This document shows positions 33,262-43,959 of a DNA stretch of 64,000 nt, piece by piece. The position numbers and the translations under genes are program-made. Source of the stretch: Petrosia ficiformis (taxonomy: Eukaryota; Porifera; Demospongiae; Haplosclerida; Petrosiidae); NCBI GenBank assembly GCA_947044365.1, contig OX345636.1, forward strand, positions 44,827,037 to 44,891,036. The letters are read 5' to 3'. Under the pieces are notes generated by a model, which was given only the letters and a program-made list of their open reading frames with translations, had not been told where the DNA came from and did not search any database. How positions within the stretch are numbered: the stretch's first letter is position 1; each line of letters starts with the position of its first letter.

Positions 33262-34290
33262 CAGGGGCGGATTTAGGGAGTTGGGGGGTGGGGGTGTTGG
33301 GGGGCAGAGTGGCCCCCCCTGAAATTTTGGCACTCATTTTTCATTATTCATTAATTATAAATATAACACAACCCACACTACCAATTAAATTGGGGTAGGT
33401 ACAAAACGCGGATCACGGATTACGGATTTGCGGATTCTCTGTTTATAATAGTTAATAAACTTTAAATTAATAATAACTTGAAATTGTAGAAACATTGAAC
33501 CCAGGAAATAGGGACGAGCGCGTAGCGCTAGCCCTCCGTGAAGGTGGCTAAAGCTATTAGTTACCGAGCGCAGCGAGGCAGTAGGCCTATCATTGTTAGG
33601 TTATCATCAGAACAAGGTTATATATTTATCGAATGTTTTATTCTATTTACCGACCTGTTTATTATTTCAATGATGGAATAACCAGTCACATGAATTATTT
33701 GCAATCCGTGATCCGCGTTTTATACCTACCCATTAAATTGTGCCAAGTGTAAATAGTAAACTACATGAACTACAAGCCACAACCAACTGTCTGTTTTCAT
33801 GGTAAAGGATGTCAAAGCAATTGAATTTGTTTAATTTTGATTTAGTCAGAGGTAACTAATTAAAGTTAATATATGTGTTATGGCAATTCAACATTTAATA
33901 CTGGTCAAAGAATAAATAGTGATGGTGGTGCCACCGGTGTTAGTAGTAATAGTACTAGCAGCTACAGCAGTGTAGATGGTGAGTATAATAGTGAGAGTGA
34001 TGAATACAATTGTGGAAGAGATTTTGTTGGTTGTTCTATCAACACTAACACGAGTAGTAATAGCTTGGGAATTACAAGACAAGACAATAGATGAATTTGC
34101 TTCTAGTGATAAGAATAGACACATTCTTTTACTTTAATTTTATAAGTAAAAAAAATAAAAATGATAACATAATAAACCATGTACCGCACCACCACACCCA
34201 AATATGGGTGTGTCAGTCACCATAATTGACCACGCCTTTCATGAATAAACTATTGGCCCTTCCAACCAAATTAACCTAGATCCGCCCCTG
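33262..34290. mobile_element. hAT-type non-autonomous element with perfect 8-bp target duplication
   Basis: Inverted ends CAGGGGCGGATTTAGG and CCTAGATCCGCCCCTG (one mismatch) are flanked by ATTGTGGT on both sides (33254-33261, 34291-34298). An 8-bp duplication and CAGGGG ends fit hAT elements. A second element is nested inside it. The 73-aa frame at 33873-34094 is Ser/Asn-rich and not a transposase. Confidence 0.85.
33392..33731. mobile_element. Nested 340-bp element with 8-bp target duplication
   Basis: The ends GGGTAGGTACAAAACGCGG and CCGCGTTTTATACCTACCC are inverted with one mismatch, and ATCACGGATT extends the match. ATTAAATT flanks both sides (33384-33391, 33732-33739). It inserted into the hAT-type element after that one had landed. 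Confidence 0.85.
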
Positions 34291-34362
34291 ATTGTGGTCA
34301 TTATAATACATGTAGAGTACAGTGGTCTGTAAGGTTTTTATTTGAAGGGATCTCCTGATAAT

Positions 34363-34619
34363 GATGCACTGATAATCAGATCGGTAATTGGTATCGGTCA
34401 TTGTTTTTAGTATCGATATTTCTGACAGATGTAACCGATATTATAATAAATGTACAAATAATGTCATTTCTTGTGATTATAGCATCATTAGTTGCTTCTA
34501 TGATACTTGTGATTATTGTGAAAATGCTCATTTTCATTGACAGAGGATAGGTATAACATCAGATCGGTATCAGTTATCATATCAGAATATCGGTAAAATA
34601 TCTTATTAGTGCATCACTA
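34363..34619. mobile_element. MITE with GATGCACTGATA ends, copy 2
   Basis: Same family as 32588-32878, with matching ends and body. It lies directly before the satellite array. Confidence 0.6.
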
Positions 34620-34660
34620 ACATGTACATATACATGTAAATACATGTACATGTACATGTA

Positions 34661-36388
34661 GTGTTTTAATGTATGACTAATACCAGTTCAATCACATTAT
34701 GTCCATTAGACATACACAATGGATAATGGATTAATGAATACTAACTGTATTACATGTACATACATGTAGTGTTTTAATGTATGACTATTACCAGTTCAAT
34801 CACATTATGTCCATTAGACACACACAATGGATAATGGATTAATGAATACTAACTGTATTACATGTACATACATGTAGTGTTTTAATGTATGACTAATACC
34901 AGTTCAATCACATTATGTCCATTAGACACACACAGTGGATGATGGATTAATGAATACTAACTGTATTACATGTACATACATGTAGTGTTTTAATGTATGA
35001 CTAATACCAGTTCAATCAGATTATGTTCATTAGACACACACAGTGGATAAAGGATTAATGAATACTAACTGTATTACATGTACATACATGTAGTGTTTTT
35101 AATGTATGACTAATACCAGTTCAATCAGATTATGTTCATTAGACACACACAATGGATGATGGATTAATGAATACTAACTGTATTACATGTACATACATGT
35201 AATGTTATAATGTATGACTAATACCAGTTCAATCACATTATGTCCATTAGACACACACAGTGGATGATGGATTAATGAATACTAACTGTATTACATGTAC
35301 ATACATGTAGTGTTGTAATGTATGACTAATACCAGTTCAATCAGATTATGTTCATTAGACACACACAGTGGATGATGGATTAATGAATACTAACTGTATT
35401 ACATGTACATACATGTAGTGTTTTAATGTATGACTAATACCAGTTCAATCAGATTATGTTCATTAGACACACACAGTGGATGATGGATTAATGAATACTA
35501 ACTGTATTACATGTTCATACATGTACATGTAGTGTTTTAATGTATGACTAATACCAGTTCAATCACATTATGTCCATTAGACATACACAATGGATAATGG
35601 ATTAATGAATACTAACTGTATTACATGTACATACATGTAGTGTTTTAATGTATGACTAATACCAGTTCAATCACATTATGTCCATTAGACACACACAGTG
35701 GATGATGGATTAATGAATACTAACTGTATTACATGTACATACATGTAGTGTTGTAATGTATGACTAATACCAGTTCAATCAGATTATGTTCATTAGACAC
35801 ACACAGTGGATAAAGGATTAATGAATACTAACTGTATTACATGTACATACATGTAGTGTTTTTAATGTATGACTAATACCAGTTCAATCAGATTATGTTC
35901 ATTAGACACACACAATGGATGATGGATTAATGAATACTAACTGTATTACATGTACATACATGTAGTGTTATAATGTATGACTAATACCAGTTCAATCACA
36001 TTATGTCCATTAGACACACACAGTGGATGATGGATTAATGAATACTAACTGTATTACATGTACATACATGTAGTGTTGTAATGTATGACTAATACCAGTT
36101 CAATCAGATTATGTTCATTAGACACACACAGTGGATGATGGATTAATGAATACTAACTGTATTACATGTACATACATGTAGTGTTTTAATGTATGACTAA
36201 TACCAGTTCAATCAGATTATGTTCATTAGACACACACAGTGGATGATGGATTAATGAATACTAACTGTATTACATGTACATACATGTACATGTAGTGTTT
36301 TAATGTATGACTAATACCAGTTCAATCAGATTATGTTCATTAGACACACACAATGGATGATGGATTAATGAATACTAACTGTATTACA
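34661..36388. repeat. 108-bp satellite, 16 units, with 763-bp higher-order repeat
   Basis: Units begin GTGTTTTAATGTATGACTAA at 34661, 34769, 34877, 34985, 35093, 35202, 35310, 35418, 35532, 35640, 35748, 35856, 35965, 36073, 36181 and 36295. Most steps are 108; the 109 and 114 steps recur seven units apart, so 34769-35531 and 35532-36294 are two copies of a 763-bp seven-unit block. The variant GATAAAGG in units 4 and 11 confirms this. Each unit ends with a TACATGTACATACATGTA palindrome. No spacer pattern, so not CRISPR. Confidence 0.95.
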
Positions 36389-36599
36389 CACATGTACTAG
36401 TGCTGGTCAATATATTGATACTAAACAATTATCATGATGTCATATTGAATATTGTTGACAATACTGGTATTAGAAGGCATTGCTATTCATAATGACCCAA
36501 TTATTAATTTTGATAAACCATTTTTTAAAATGCTGTTCAAAAGAAGCTATAGAGTAAAGGAACAATACCTAATAAATATGTTTAGGCCATCATTTAGAA

Positions 36600-37490
36600 A
36601 ATTTGTTGAGGTGGGAAGGGGAGCGAGGGAACATTAATTTTTAAAAATATGGGGGTTTGTGGCAACATACCGGAGTATTTTGCTGTTCTTAATGACCCCC
36701 CACCCTCTTACATGTAAGGAAACCCTGATAGTCATATATTAATTATTGGTATCAAAATATACATGTACTAATACAGCTCTATTACATATTAGGACATGAA
36801 CAAATATAGTTTTACAATTTCAATCATTCACTAGTCTTAACAAATGAATATATGACATGTTTACTCTTAAATATACACAGTTTAACAAGTTTCTTAAGTT
36901 AGTAGTTATGAGTTCCTTTATAGTCATATAGTTTTAAAATCATATTTTATAATATATCCAACAGTTATAAAGTATTTGCTACATGTAAAATGATGATCAT
37001 TAGCTTCAACTTAGTAAATTGCACATTTTGAATGTGCACTATTTCCTGTATAAAGGCTGTAGGAAATATTCTGCAGATAAGAAAGCGCAATTCAAATAAT
37101 TAGTTGCCACACCCATTTAAATATTTGAAGGAGCAACCCACAATTCAAACATTGGATCATGCAGATGGATGTTCATAGCATTTGTTCAAGCTCTATTACA
37201 TATATGTACACATGTGTATGTACATATACACTTTGAAGATTATATTGTGTGTTTTTGTAGTTGATTTAGTCTCATTATAAATTATTTTCTTTGTTTCTAC
37301 ATGTTTATCAAACTACAATAAAAATAACAGATTCCGTTCAATGGTGAGTGAAAATGATCACATGATTATCACATGATAATACAAAAATATAAATGTTCAT
37401 CTAACTTGCATGTACATGTATTTCGAATGATAGCTGTATGTAATTTGAAAACAATGAAAAGTAGAATTAATGGATGTACTCACTGTGCAG
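36600..37490. repeat. Left part of segmental duplication, copy B
   Basis: Paralogue of 8280-9080. The gypsy element of copy A is absent here. No exon is identified with confidence, although a short segment before GTGAGTG near 37300 is retained in both copies. Confidence 0.75.
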
Positions 37491-38029
37491 AACCCTCACC
37501 ATAAATGTGATTAGGAAACAAGAATGACTACTGAAAAGAAAATAATTGCTGACTATAATAATGATTATTACATGTACATGTATGCTGAGATTGCAATTCC
37601 ATGTATTATACTTGTATGTACGTACACTATGTATGTATGTGTACGTGTTTAATACACTTACAATCCAGTCCTAGCAAGAGTACATACATGTACATGTAGT
37701 CTGTTATTTTGATCCTTGTGTATAATTTCACAACTTTTGGTAGCTTGATTAAAGTCCCAATGTTGTTCATACACAGACAGAACGCTAGATTACAGTAACC
37801 CTCCGCTCCACTAACATGGATGAAGGTTAATAATACATGTAGTGTTATACCTCTTATTAGTGGCAGAACATTGTCTGATGAACAGTGAATTAATGTATGT
37901 TATAGTACATGTATTTGGACTAGAAGTATATGTACCATTAAGTCATTGAGGTATTTGTCTGACTATAATATTAATATTGATTGTTTCTTCTTTCATATTA
38001 CATGTACATGTATTATCCTCCATGTTTAG
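37491..38029. other. Intron-like DNA before Rab exon
   Basis: Parallel to 14990-15306. It ends in a pyrimidine-rich stretch and CATGTTTAG acceptor. Confidence 0.5.
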
Positions 38030-38123
38030 GCTCCAATGTATTATGGATGTGCTAATGCAGCTGTAATAGTTTATGATATAACAAGTAATAAATCGTTTGA
38101 AGAGGCTAGGAGTTGGGTCAAAG
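38030..38123 (+). CDS. Rab-type GTPase internal exon, intact (partial gene)
   Basis: A 94-base exon bounded by an AG acceptor and a GTTAGT donor. It reads [18 protein letters not shown], then [10 protein letters not shown]. This is the Rab5/Rab22-like sequence after switch II (APMYYRGAxAAIVVYDIT in the family), through beta-4 and helix 3. The usual Arg-Gly after MYY is Gly-Cys here. It ends in phase 1. No G1 or G3 exon is visible upstream, and the next fitting exon (54549) is 16 kb downstream past two fibrinogen-like genes. This may be a real exon of a gene with huge introns or a relic. Confidence 0.6.
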
Positions 38124-39197
38124 GTTAGTATTGTGTGTATGTGTGTGCATACATGTGTGAGTGTGTGTGTGTATTTGTGTCTGTGTACACTGTATGTATT
38201 TGTGTGTGTGTGTGTGTGCGTGTGTGTTCATGCATGCGTACATTCATGTGTTCATGCATGCATGCATGTTTGCTTGTGTATGATCATCCAATTCTCATAA
38301 CAGAAGACCCATCTTTATTCCATACCTAGCTACTATTGTCCTATATAGTATTTCAATGTTTATATTTTGTTAATTGTAGATACAATTTGTATAATGTTTG
38401 TAGTTTGTATCACTGAATAGACAACTGAATATAAACATATTGTATTAGATTATATTCATACAGTTCATATATGTATTAAATGTATTATATAGTTTATTCA
38501 GTTGGGATGAAACTGGGATACTGTCTCCATAGTTTCATCATCGTTTCATCATCAAAAACCAAGGATACATTGTTGCAATGCCTGACATCTTAGTTATATA
38601 AATCCTCCATTAGGATATTTAGGAGTAGTAATACAGGTATTCCTGTTCTGTTTAAACATGAATTTAACAATGCTGGACTAGACAACCTAACAATTCAGCA
38701 AAGACCTTACATGATTCAGTACATGTTTATATTCTACAAGTATGCATGGGCTAAACATGAACGTGGGCATGGTAGCAAATCTTTCATGAACTAGTTTGAA
38801 CCTTTTCCTCAACATAGGATGATATAACTTACATAATTGGCAGTGTGATATTGCTGTTATAATATTGTGTACATGTACATGTATTTGTGGAATACCATAA
38901 TTACAAGTACATAATTTATATTATATGACCATGGTTATAAAAAGTAAATCCCCACATTTTTGTGGTAATTAATTTTTGATCAAACGATTGTTTTAGGTTT
39001 TTTCAAACTCAGTGACACACACATGAAATGTAGCGCACATTTATGCAGAATTACATATTATAATTATAGTAATAGTATAATTATTATATAATTTATATAT
39101 GTGATATACATGTACATGTGTGTACTTGTATACTAGGTACATGTACATGTATATCACACACTATTATAATAATAATTTAATTATGTGATATGTAATA
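38124..39197. other. Intron-like duplicated DNA after Rab exon
   Basis: It parallels 15391-16473, with TG-rich tract, CTGAATAGACAACTGAATATAAAC-type blocks and TACATGTA palindromes. Confidence 0.55.
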
Positions 39198-39282
39198 GTT
39201 ATAACACCCCTTCCGCGTAGCCCGAGGAATTATGAATATTATTGAGTGTGTATTGACAATGCCCGTGAAGGCGTGTTATAAC
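39198..39282. repeat. Palindromic hairpin before recombinase relic, copy B
   Basis: GTTATAACACCCCTTCCGCG at one end and CCGTGAAGGCGTGTTATAAC at the other, inverted with about three mismatches in 20. Better preserved than copy A (16474-16558). Confidence 0.65.
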
Positions 39283-39379
39283 TGGTTTATTTCACGGGAG
39301 CCATAGAGATCAAGTATGTCCATTGAAGTAATTCATATTGCTTAGCAATGATTGACGTCACTGTAGCAGGGACTGTAAA

Positions 39380-40420
39380 ATGGCGAAAAGAACTAAGGAA
39401 AATATTGATCCTGATTTAGACAATTTTAAAGTGAAGAAAAAGAAGAAGCTAGCTCCAAACAATTGCTTCAAGGTGTCCAGTCATCAGAAAGAAATCGACA
39501 TGATTATATTCCTATGAATACTCAGTACACCTGGTCTATGAAAGTGTTCCAGGAGTGGAAGTATTCTAGATCTACGGAGGATGATGATGGAAAATGTCCC
39601 TCAGATCTATTTGAGGTTAGTGACCCTGATAACTTGAATTTTTGGGCACCGTGATTTATAAATGAGGTTCAACGTGCTGATGGTGATCCATATCCACCAA
39701 GGACCATCCATCAGCTTCTTGCTGGTCTTCAATGTTCCATGTTGGACCATAATAATCGTTTGCCCAATTTTCTAGATCGAACTAACCCGGTTTTTCGTCC
39801 GATTCATGGTGCATGTGATTCCGTATATCACAGTCTCCATTGTGCCGGAATTGGGACTAGTGTTCGCCATACTGCTATCATTAGTCAAGAGGAAGAGGCT
39901 AAGTTATGGGAAAAAGGAATTTTATCGGTTGATAATCCTAAATCTTTACAATGAGCAGTGTTTATTTTATTGGTAAATGTTTTGTATTCGTGGTGGGGAA
40001 GAGCAACGCCAATTAGGTCCTTGTAATTTTATTCGTTCGTATAATCCTGAATACCTTACCTATATTAAACATGGTTCAATAAATTATAGTGCTAGTACTA
40101 GAGCTAAAGATCTTCATTATGAGAACAAGGATGTGCCCTGTTCTGCAATACCTGAAGAAAGACCTAACTGTCTAGTTTTCTTGATGGATTTTTACCAATC
40201 TAAGCTCCCTCCATTTGCATTTGAGAATAATTTATTGTATTTAACACTCCAAGCTCCTAATGCATCCTGGTATGATAATTTTCCTGTTGGCAAAATACCT
40301 TACAGTCTATGATGAAGAATATGTGTGTGGAGGCAGGAATTCATAGGAAAACTAATCATAGCTTGCATGCTTCTAGTGTCACTACATTATTTCAGAAAAA
40401 TGTCCCAGCAACCAACCTCA
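39380..40420 (+). pseudogene. Crypton-type tyrosine recombinase (DUF3504) relic, copy B
   Basis: It starts at an ATG reading MAKRTKENIDPDLDNF followed by a Lys-rich stretch. The frame then shifts near 39465. Later pieces align with the intact protein: TWSMKVFQEWK, LPNFLDRTNPVF, EEEAKLWEKGILSVDNP, FCIRGGEEQRQ, CLVFLMDFYQSKLP and RKTNHSLHASS. The His of the HxxR box is kept but the Arg is replaced (HSLH), and the TGH and Tyr blocks are missing. Stops and frameshifts occur around 39655, 39950 and 40312. It keeps the N-terminal ~75 codons lost from copy A, so both descend from one insertion that preceded the duplication. Confidence 0.8.
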
Positions 40421-41073
40421 GGGGGCCTACATTTAAATTACTTTGTGAGCATACAGCTACATTGTACCTCTCCCTTCCTAAAACATTTTATGAACCCCAG
40501 TATATGATTGGGATGATTCTGAGTGAGTCCCTTATAAATAAATGTGTAGTCACTGATCATTTGATCCTGTAAACTGGAGGTTCAATACCCTTGATAGGAA
40601 TAGTAGTGGGCTCTATCATTGTACATCTGTATATGTAGGTCTGAGATATGATAATTTCTTCCATTCAATGTTGGTTTATAAGTTTGTGAGTTTGATACTG
40701 TTAGCTTTTTAAGGCCATCTCTATGATTATTTTCCACTGTGATTTATATTTACAATATATATATATATATATGTATAAGTGCTTGTGTCACAATCACATG
40801 TTGTATACATAGTTATGAAGTTTCCTACAAATGCAGCATATTTTCTCAAATCTATTGGTTTCTTTCTGTCTATGGGATGTTGTTACAATTCATTTCTATC
40901 ACTCATTTATAATGATAGCTATTGTTTCAACTCATTCTGTTATTATTATTAATTTCAGTTTATTGTATATTAAGTTTGATATGATTACTAATGGACATTT
41001 TAAGATAAACCTGTAATATAACTCACAACATCATGATGTACCTGTTAATATACTTTATTCACAAATGTTAAAA
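40421..41073. promoter_or_regulatory. Upstream region of intact type 2 gene
   Basis: 40820-41073 is close to 17755-18006. Role inferred from conservation; no clear TATATAAG. Confidence 0.35.
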
Positions 41074-42036
41074 ATGCTCTGGTTCATAATATTCTTAATT
41101 CCTGTACTGACTGCTGAAGATACTTGCAGTAATTCTCGAATATTTAGCGTGTATGAACAGTTGTGCTGTAATCCTGATAATCTTGGAAATGTCGTGAGGA
41201 TCGATGGAAATAGTAACAGACAGAAATATATTATTTGTCCTTCTACTCTACTTACTCAATGTCAGCAACTCAGTTCATGTAGTAATATCCTCGTTCGTAA
41301 TCTTAGTGCCTCCTCAGGGTATTATGATATACATTTGAGTACTGGAAGTGTTATAACTGTCTATTGTGACATGGATGGTAACAATTGTGATGGAGAAGGA
41401 GGTTGGATAAGAGTAGTACAACTTAACATGAGTGAACCTGGTGCTACCTGTCCTCCTGGACTTACACCACATAACTATAATAATGTTAGTCATAGTTTGT
41501 GTGGTCGATCATCATCAGGTTGTGCTTCAACCTTCTTCTCTACATATGGATTGAACTACGCTAAGGTGTGTGGAAAAGTAAGAGGATACCAGTTTGGGCA
41601 CACAGATGCATTTAGTACTGGAAATAACAACATTGACTTAGCGTATATTGATGGTATTTCTATCACACATGGTAGTATTCCTCGAAAACACATCTGGACA
41701 TATGCTGGAGGAGAAGATGACTTTGAAGCTGGAACAGATGATTGTCCTTGTAGTAATGGAAGTAGTGTAGTTGTGCCAGAATTTGTTGGTAATGATTACT
41801 ACTGTGAATCAGGAAATACAGTACATGATTTTCCAAGTAGTATCCTGCTTGTGGAGGATATTTTATGGGATGGACAGCAATGTAGTGAAATAGAGTCTAC
41901 CTGTTGTACTACTCCTAACATGCCATGGTTTCTCAAGACACACAATGAAGAGACTAATGATGATATTGAGTTGAGAGTGTGCAGTGATGAGTCAATAGCA
42001 TCAGAAGAAGCTCCACTTGATATAATTGAAATATAA
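41074..42036 (+). CDS. Secreted fibrinogen-like protein, type 2, intact (320 aa)
   Basis: The chosen start (MLWFIIFLIPVLTA) aligns with the copy at 18007. An ATG nine bases upstream would add three residues and is equally open. A signal peptide is followed by the type 2 motif YEQLCCNPDN. The fibrinogen-like start SGYYDI, VYCDMD and GGW is conserved, then KVCGKVRGYQFG, IWTYAGG, YYCESG, LWDGQQC, STCC and DDIELRVC. Loop sequences differ from type 1 (for example CESGNTVHDFPSSILLVED, the longest version of that loop). It is the only intact type 2 copy, since 18007 is truncated. AATAAA at 42043 may be its poly(A) signal. Confidence 0.85.
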   Translation: MLWFIIFLIPVLTAEDTCSNSRIFSVYEQLCCNPDNLGNVVRIDGNSNRQKYIICPSTLLTQCQQLSSCSNILVRNLSASSGYYDIHLSTGSVITVYCDMDGNNCDGEGGWIRVVQLNMSEPGATCPPGLTPHNYNNVSHSLCGRSSSGCASTFFSTYGLNYAKVCGKVRGYQFGHTDAFSTGNNNIDLAYIDGISITHGSIPRKHIWTYAGGEDDFEAGTDDCPCSNGSSVVVPEFVGNDYYCESGNTVHDFPSSILLVEDILWDGQQCSEIESTCCTTPNMPWFLKTHNEETNDDIELRVCSDESIASEEAPLDIIEI

Positions 42037-42042
42037 CTGATT

Positions 42043-42048
42043 AATAAA
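42043..42048 (+). terminator. Poly(A) signal candidate
   Basis: AATAAA seven bases after the stop of the type 2 gene. Such a short 3' UTR is unusual but possible in compact genes. Confidence 0.35.
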
Positions 42049-42904
42049 GTGTATGCATGCATAATTATGTGATTGATTTCTTATTATATAAGCAATTTGT
42101 TAATTAGCTGAAACATTTCTTATGCTACATTTATAGAAACTTTGTCTTTGTTTTCCATTGTAAACATGAGATGTCATAACACTTGTAAAACTGCAAACCA
42201 AGTTTACATGTGCATTGAGTACTACACCATAGCAATGGGGTAGCTGGAATCCTCTCTATACAAACATAGTTAATTCCATGCGTCACATACACATTCATTT
42301 TCCCTTCTTTTAGTGAAAGTGACTGCTGATGGAATGTGTGTTTTATGGGGTTAAGAAAGAGAATGAGAAATAAAGAAATTTTAAACGAAAAAAGCCAAAC
42401 AAAATAAGAAAGAGTTCAAAAAAGGTGTTTGTCCATCGTTCTTTTGTCCAATCCTATCCAGTCTAGCTGGCCAGTCATACTCCATTTGTATTTGAAAATG
42501 TTTGTAGAATCCCGTTCTATATCTGTTAATACATGTAATAATTACTAACTTCTAAAATCTTGCAGTTAAATAATGGCCCATTCTTATTGTATTATAAAAG
42601 ATCTAGGCTATTCTACTATACCTACAATTAGCTTTATCTCATAATTAACCTCAAGTGGGTGTTTGTTAATTAATAATTATAATTATTACACAAGACTAGT
42701 ATTACTAAGGTAAATAATAGAAGGTGGATAGTGTGTATACCACATTACAAACACCTTGTGTAAAGTAGATTACTGTATACTTCTGTGCATCTTCAATTAT
42801 TCCAATTTTATCAGGTGTTTGCTTACTCAGCTAAAAGTTGTGAAATTATTATCATGGCAATGCTTTGACCTTCTCCTCGTTTAGCGAAGCATCGTCTTTT
42901 GCAG
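42049..42904. other. Downstream flank, duplicated
   Basis: 42110-42300 and 42530-42680 resemble 2000-2160 and 2520-2940 and the 50.2-53 kb units. No gene seen. Confidence 0.5.
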
Positions 42905-43058
42905 ATAAGTAGACCTCAGATGAATCAGAGTTGCCACAGAAGAGTGGAGAGATGGCTACAGTTCATATTCGATCTCTTGTATTCAAGCGAATGTCCTGTG
43001 TTGATTGTCAGTCAAGAAGAAAAGGGATACCATCCACCAGCTAATATATATATCCAGG
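42905..43058 (+). CDS. Candidate internal exon, gene unknown
   Basis: A CTTTTGCAG acceptor and a GGTAAG donor bound 154 bases open in only one frame. It reads ISRPQMNQSCHRRVERWLQF, then a hydrophobic stretch and ECPVLIVSQEE. The base composition is less AT-rich than its surroundings. Two further exon-like segments follow: 43633-43669 (VGRDYRLVIRPT) and 44059-44136 (ends VQNG then TGA). Their phases do not join simply, so I cannot assemble a gene. I do not recognise the product. Confidence 0.35.
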
Positions 43059-43959
43059 GTAAGAATCGTGAGCGACTGTTTCGTTCTTCATCTGAATCAA
43101 AGCAATTCGCCATTTTCCACATGTAATAAGTATGAATAATAATAATTTTTAATAATTGACATAATTCACACCATAATTCCATGACAACACAAAACAGTAC
43201 TTATCTCAAGTACCTGATACATCATGGGTGGAACTTTGTGGTTCTAAATTTTATGCACAGTGGTTGCTAAATAGCACACTCTCCTCCTCCTATTATTTAC
43301 TCTCGGTATTACAGATGGTGTGTGTGTGTGTGTGTGTGTATGTACGTATATTGTATTTTGGTCTGTGTGTGTGCATATGTTCATTTTTGCGTTCAAGACT
43401 CTTTCTTTGTTCCACACCTTCTGTGGTTTTGATGTCCCTACATCTTCTTTCATTTTTATTGAAAATGTTTTTTTTATTATTCTTTTATATATATATATTT
43501 ACATGTATGAGTGTTTATGTCACAATCAGTAGATGTTGTGCACATAGTTAAGGAATTGGCTCAGTCAACATAGTTTAATGAAATTTATCCACATTATGGT
43601 AAACCTCTGAACCTCTGTTTTGTTAATGTAAGGTGGGAAGAGATTATAGGTTGGTTATACGTCCAACAGGTAGTGTGTACTTTTGTTTTATAATTATAAA
43701 TATAGAATCAAACCACACCACTGAAACTCTAAAGCACTGAGTCTGCTGGACCTATAGGAACTTGTTCAAATTAATTGTCAATTTGTTTTAATCAGCTGAA
43801 ATGTTTGTACAACTTATTCATACATTTGTAAAAATTTCTCTGTTTTCCTTTTTAATTATTATACATAGTTATATCAAACATTCATGATCATATATAGGAG
43901 AAATATAAATTCAAATGCTTGATTTTGAATTAGAAATGTGATTAGACAACCATACAAAT

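Noticed and set aside
33873..34094. Ser/Asn-rich 73-aa frame
   Set aside because: Lies inside a non-autonomous hAT-type element and has no transposase or other motif.
34661..36388. Regular repeat resembling a CRISPR array
   Set aside because: Units are contiguous 108-bp repeats without unique spacers in eukaryotic DNA; it is a satellite.
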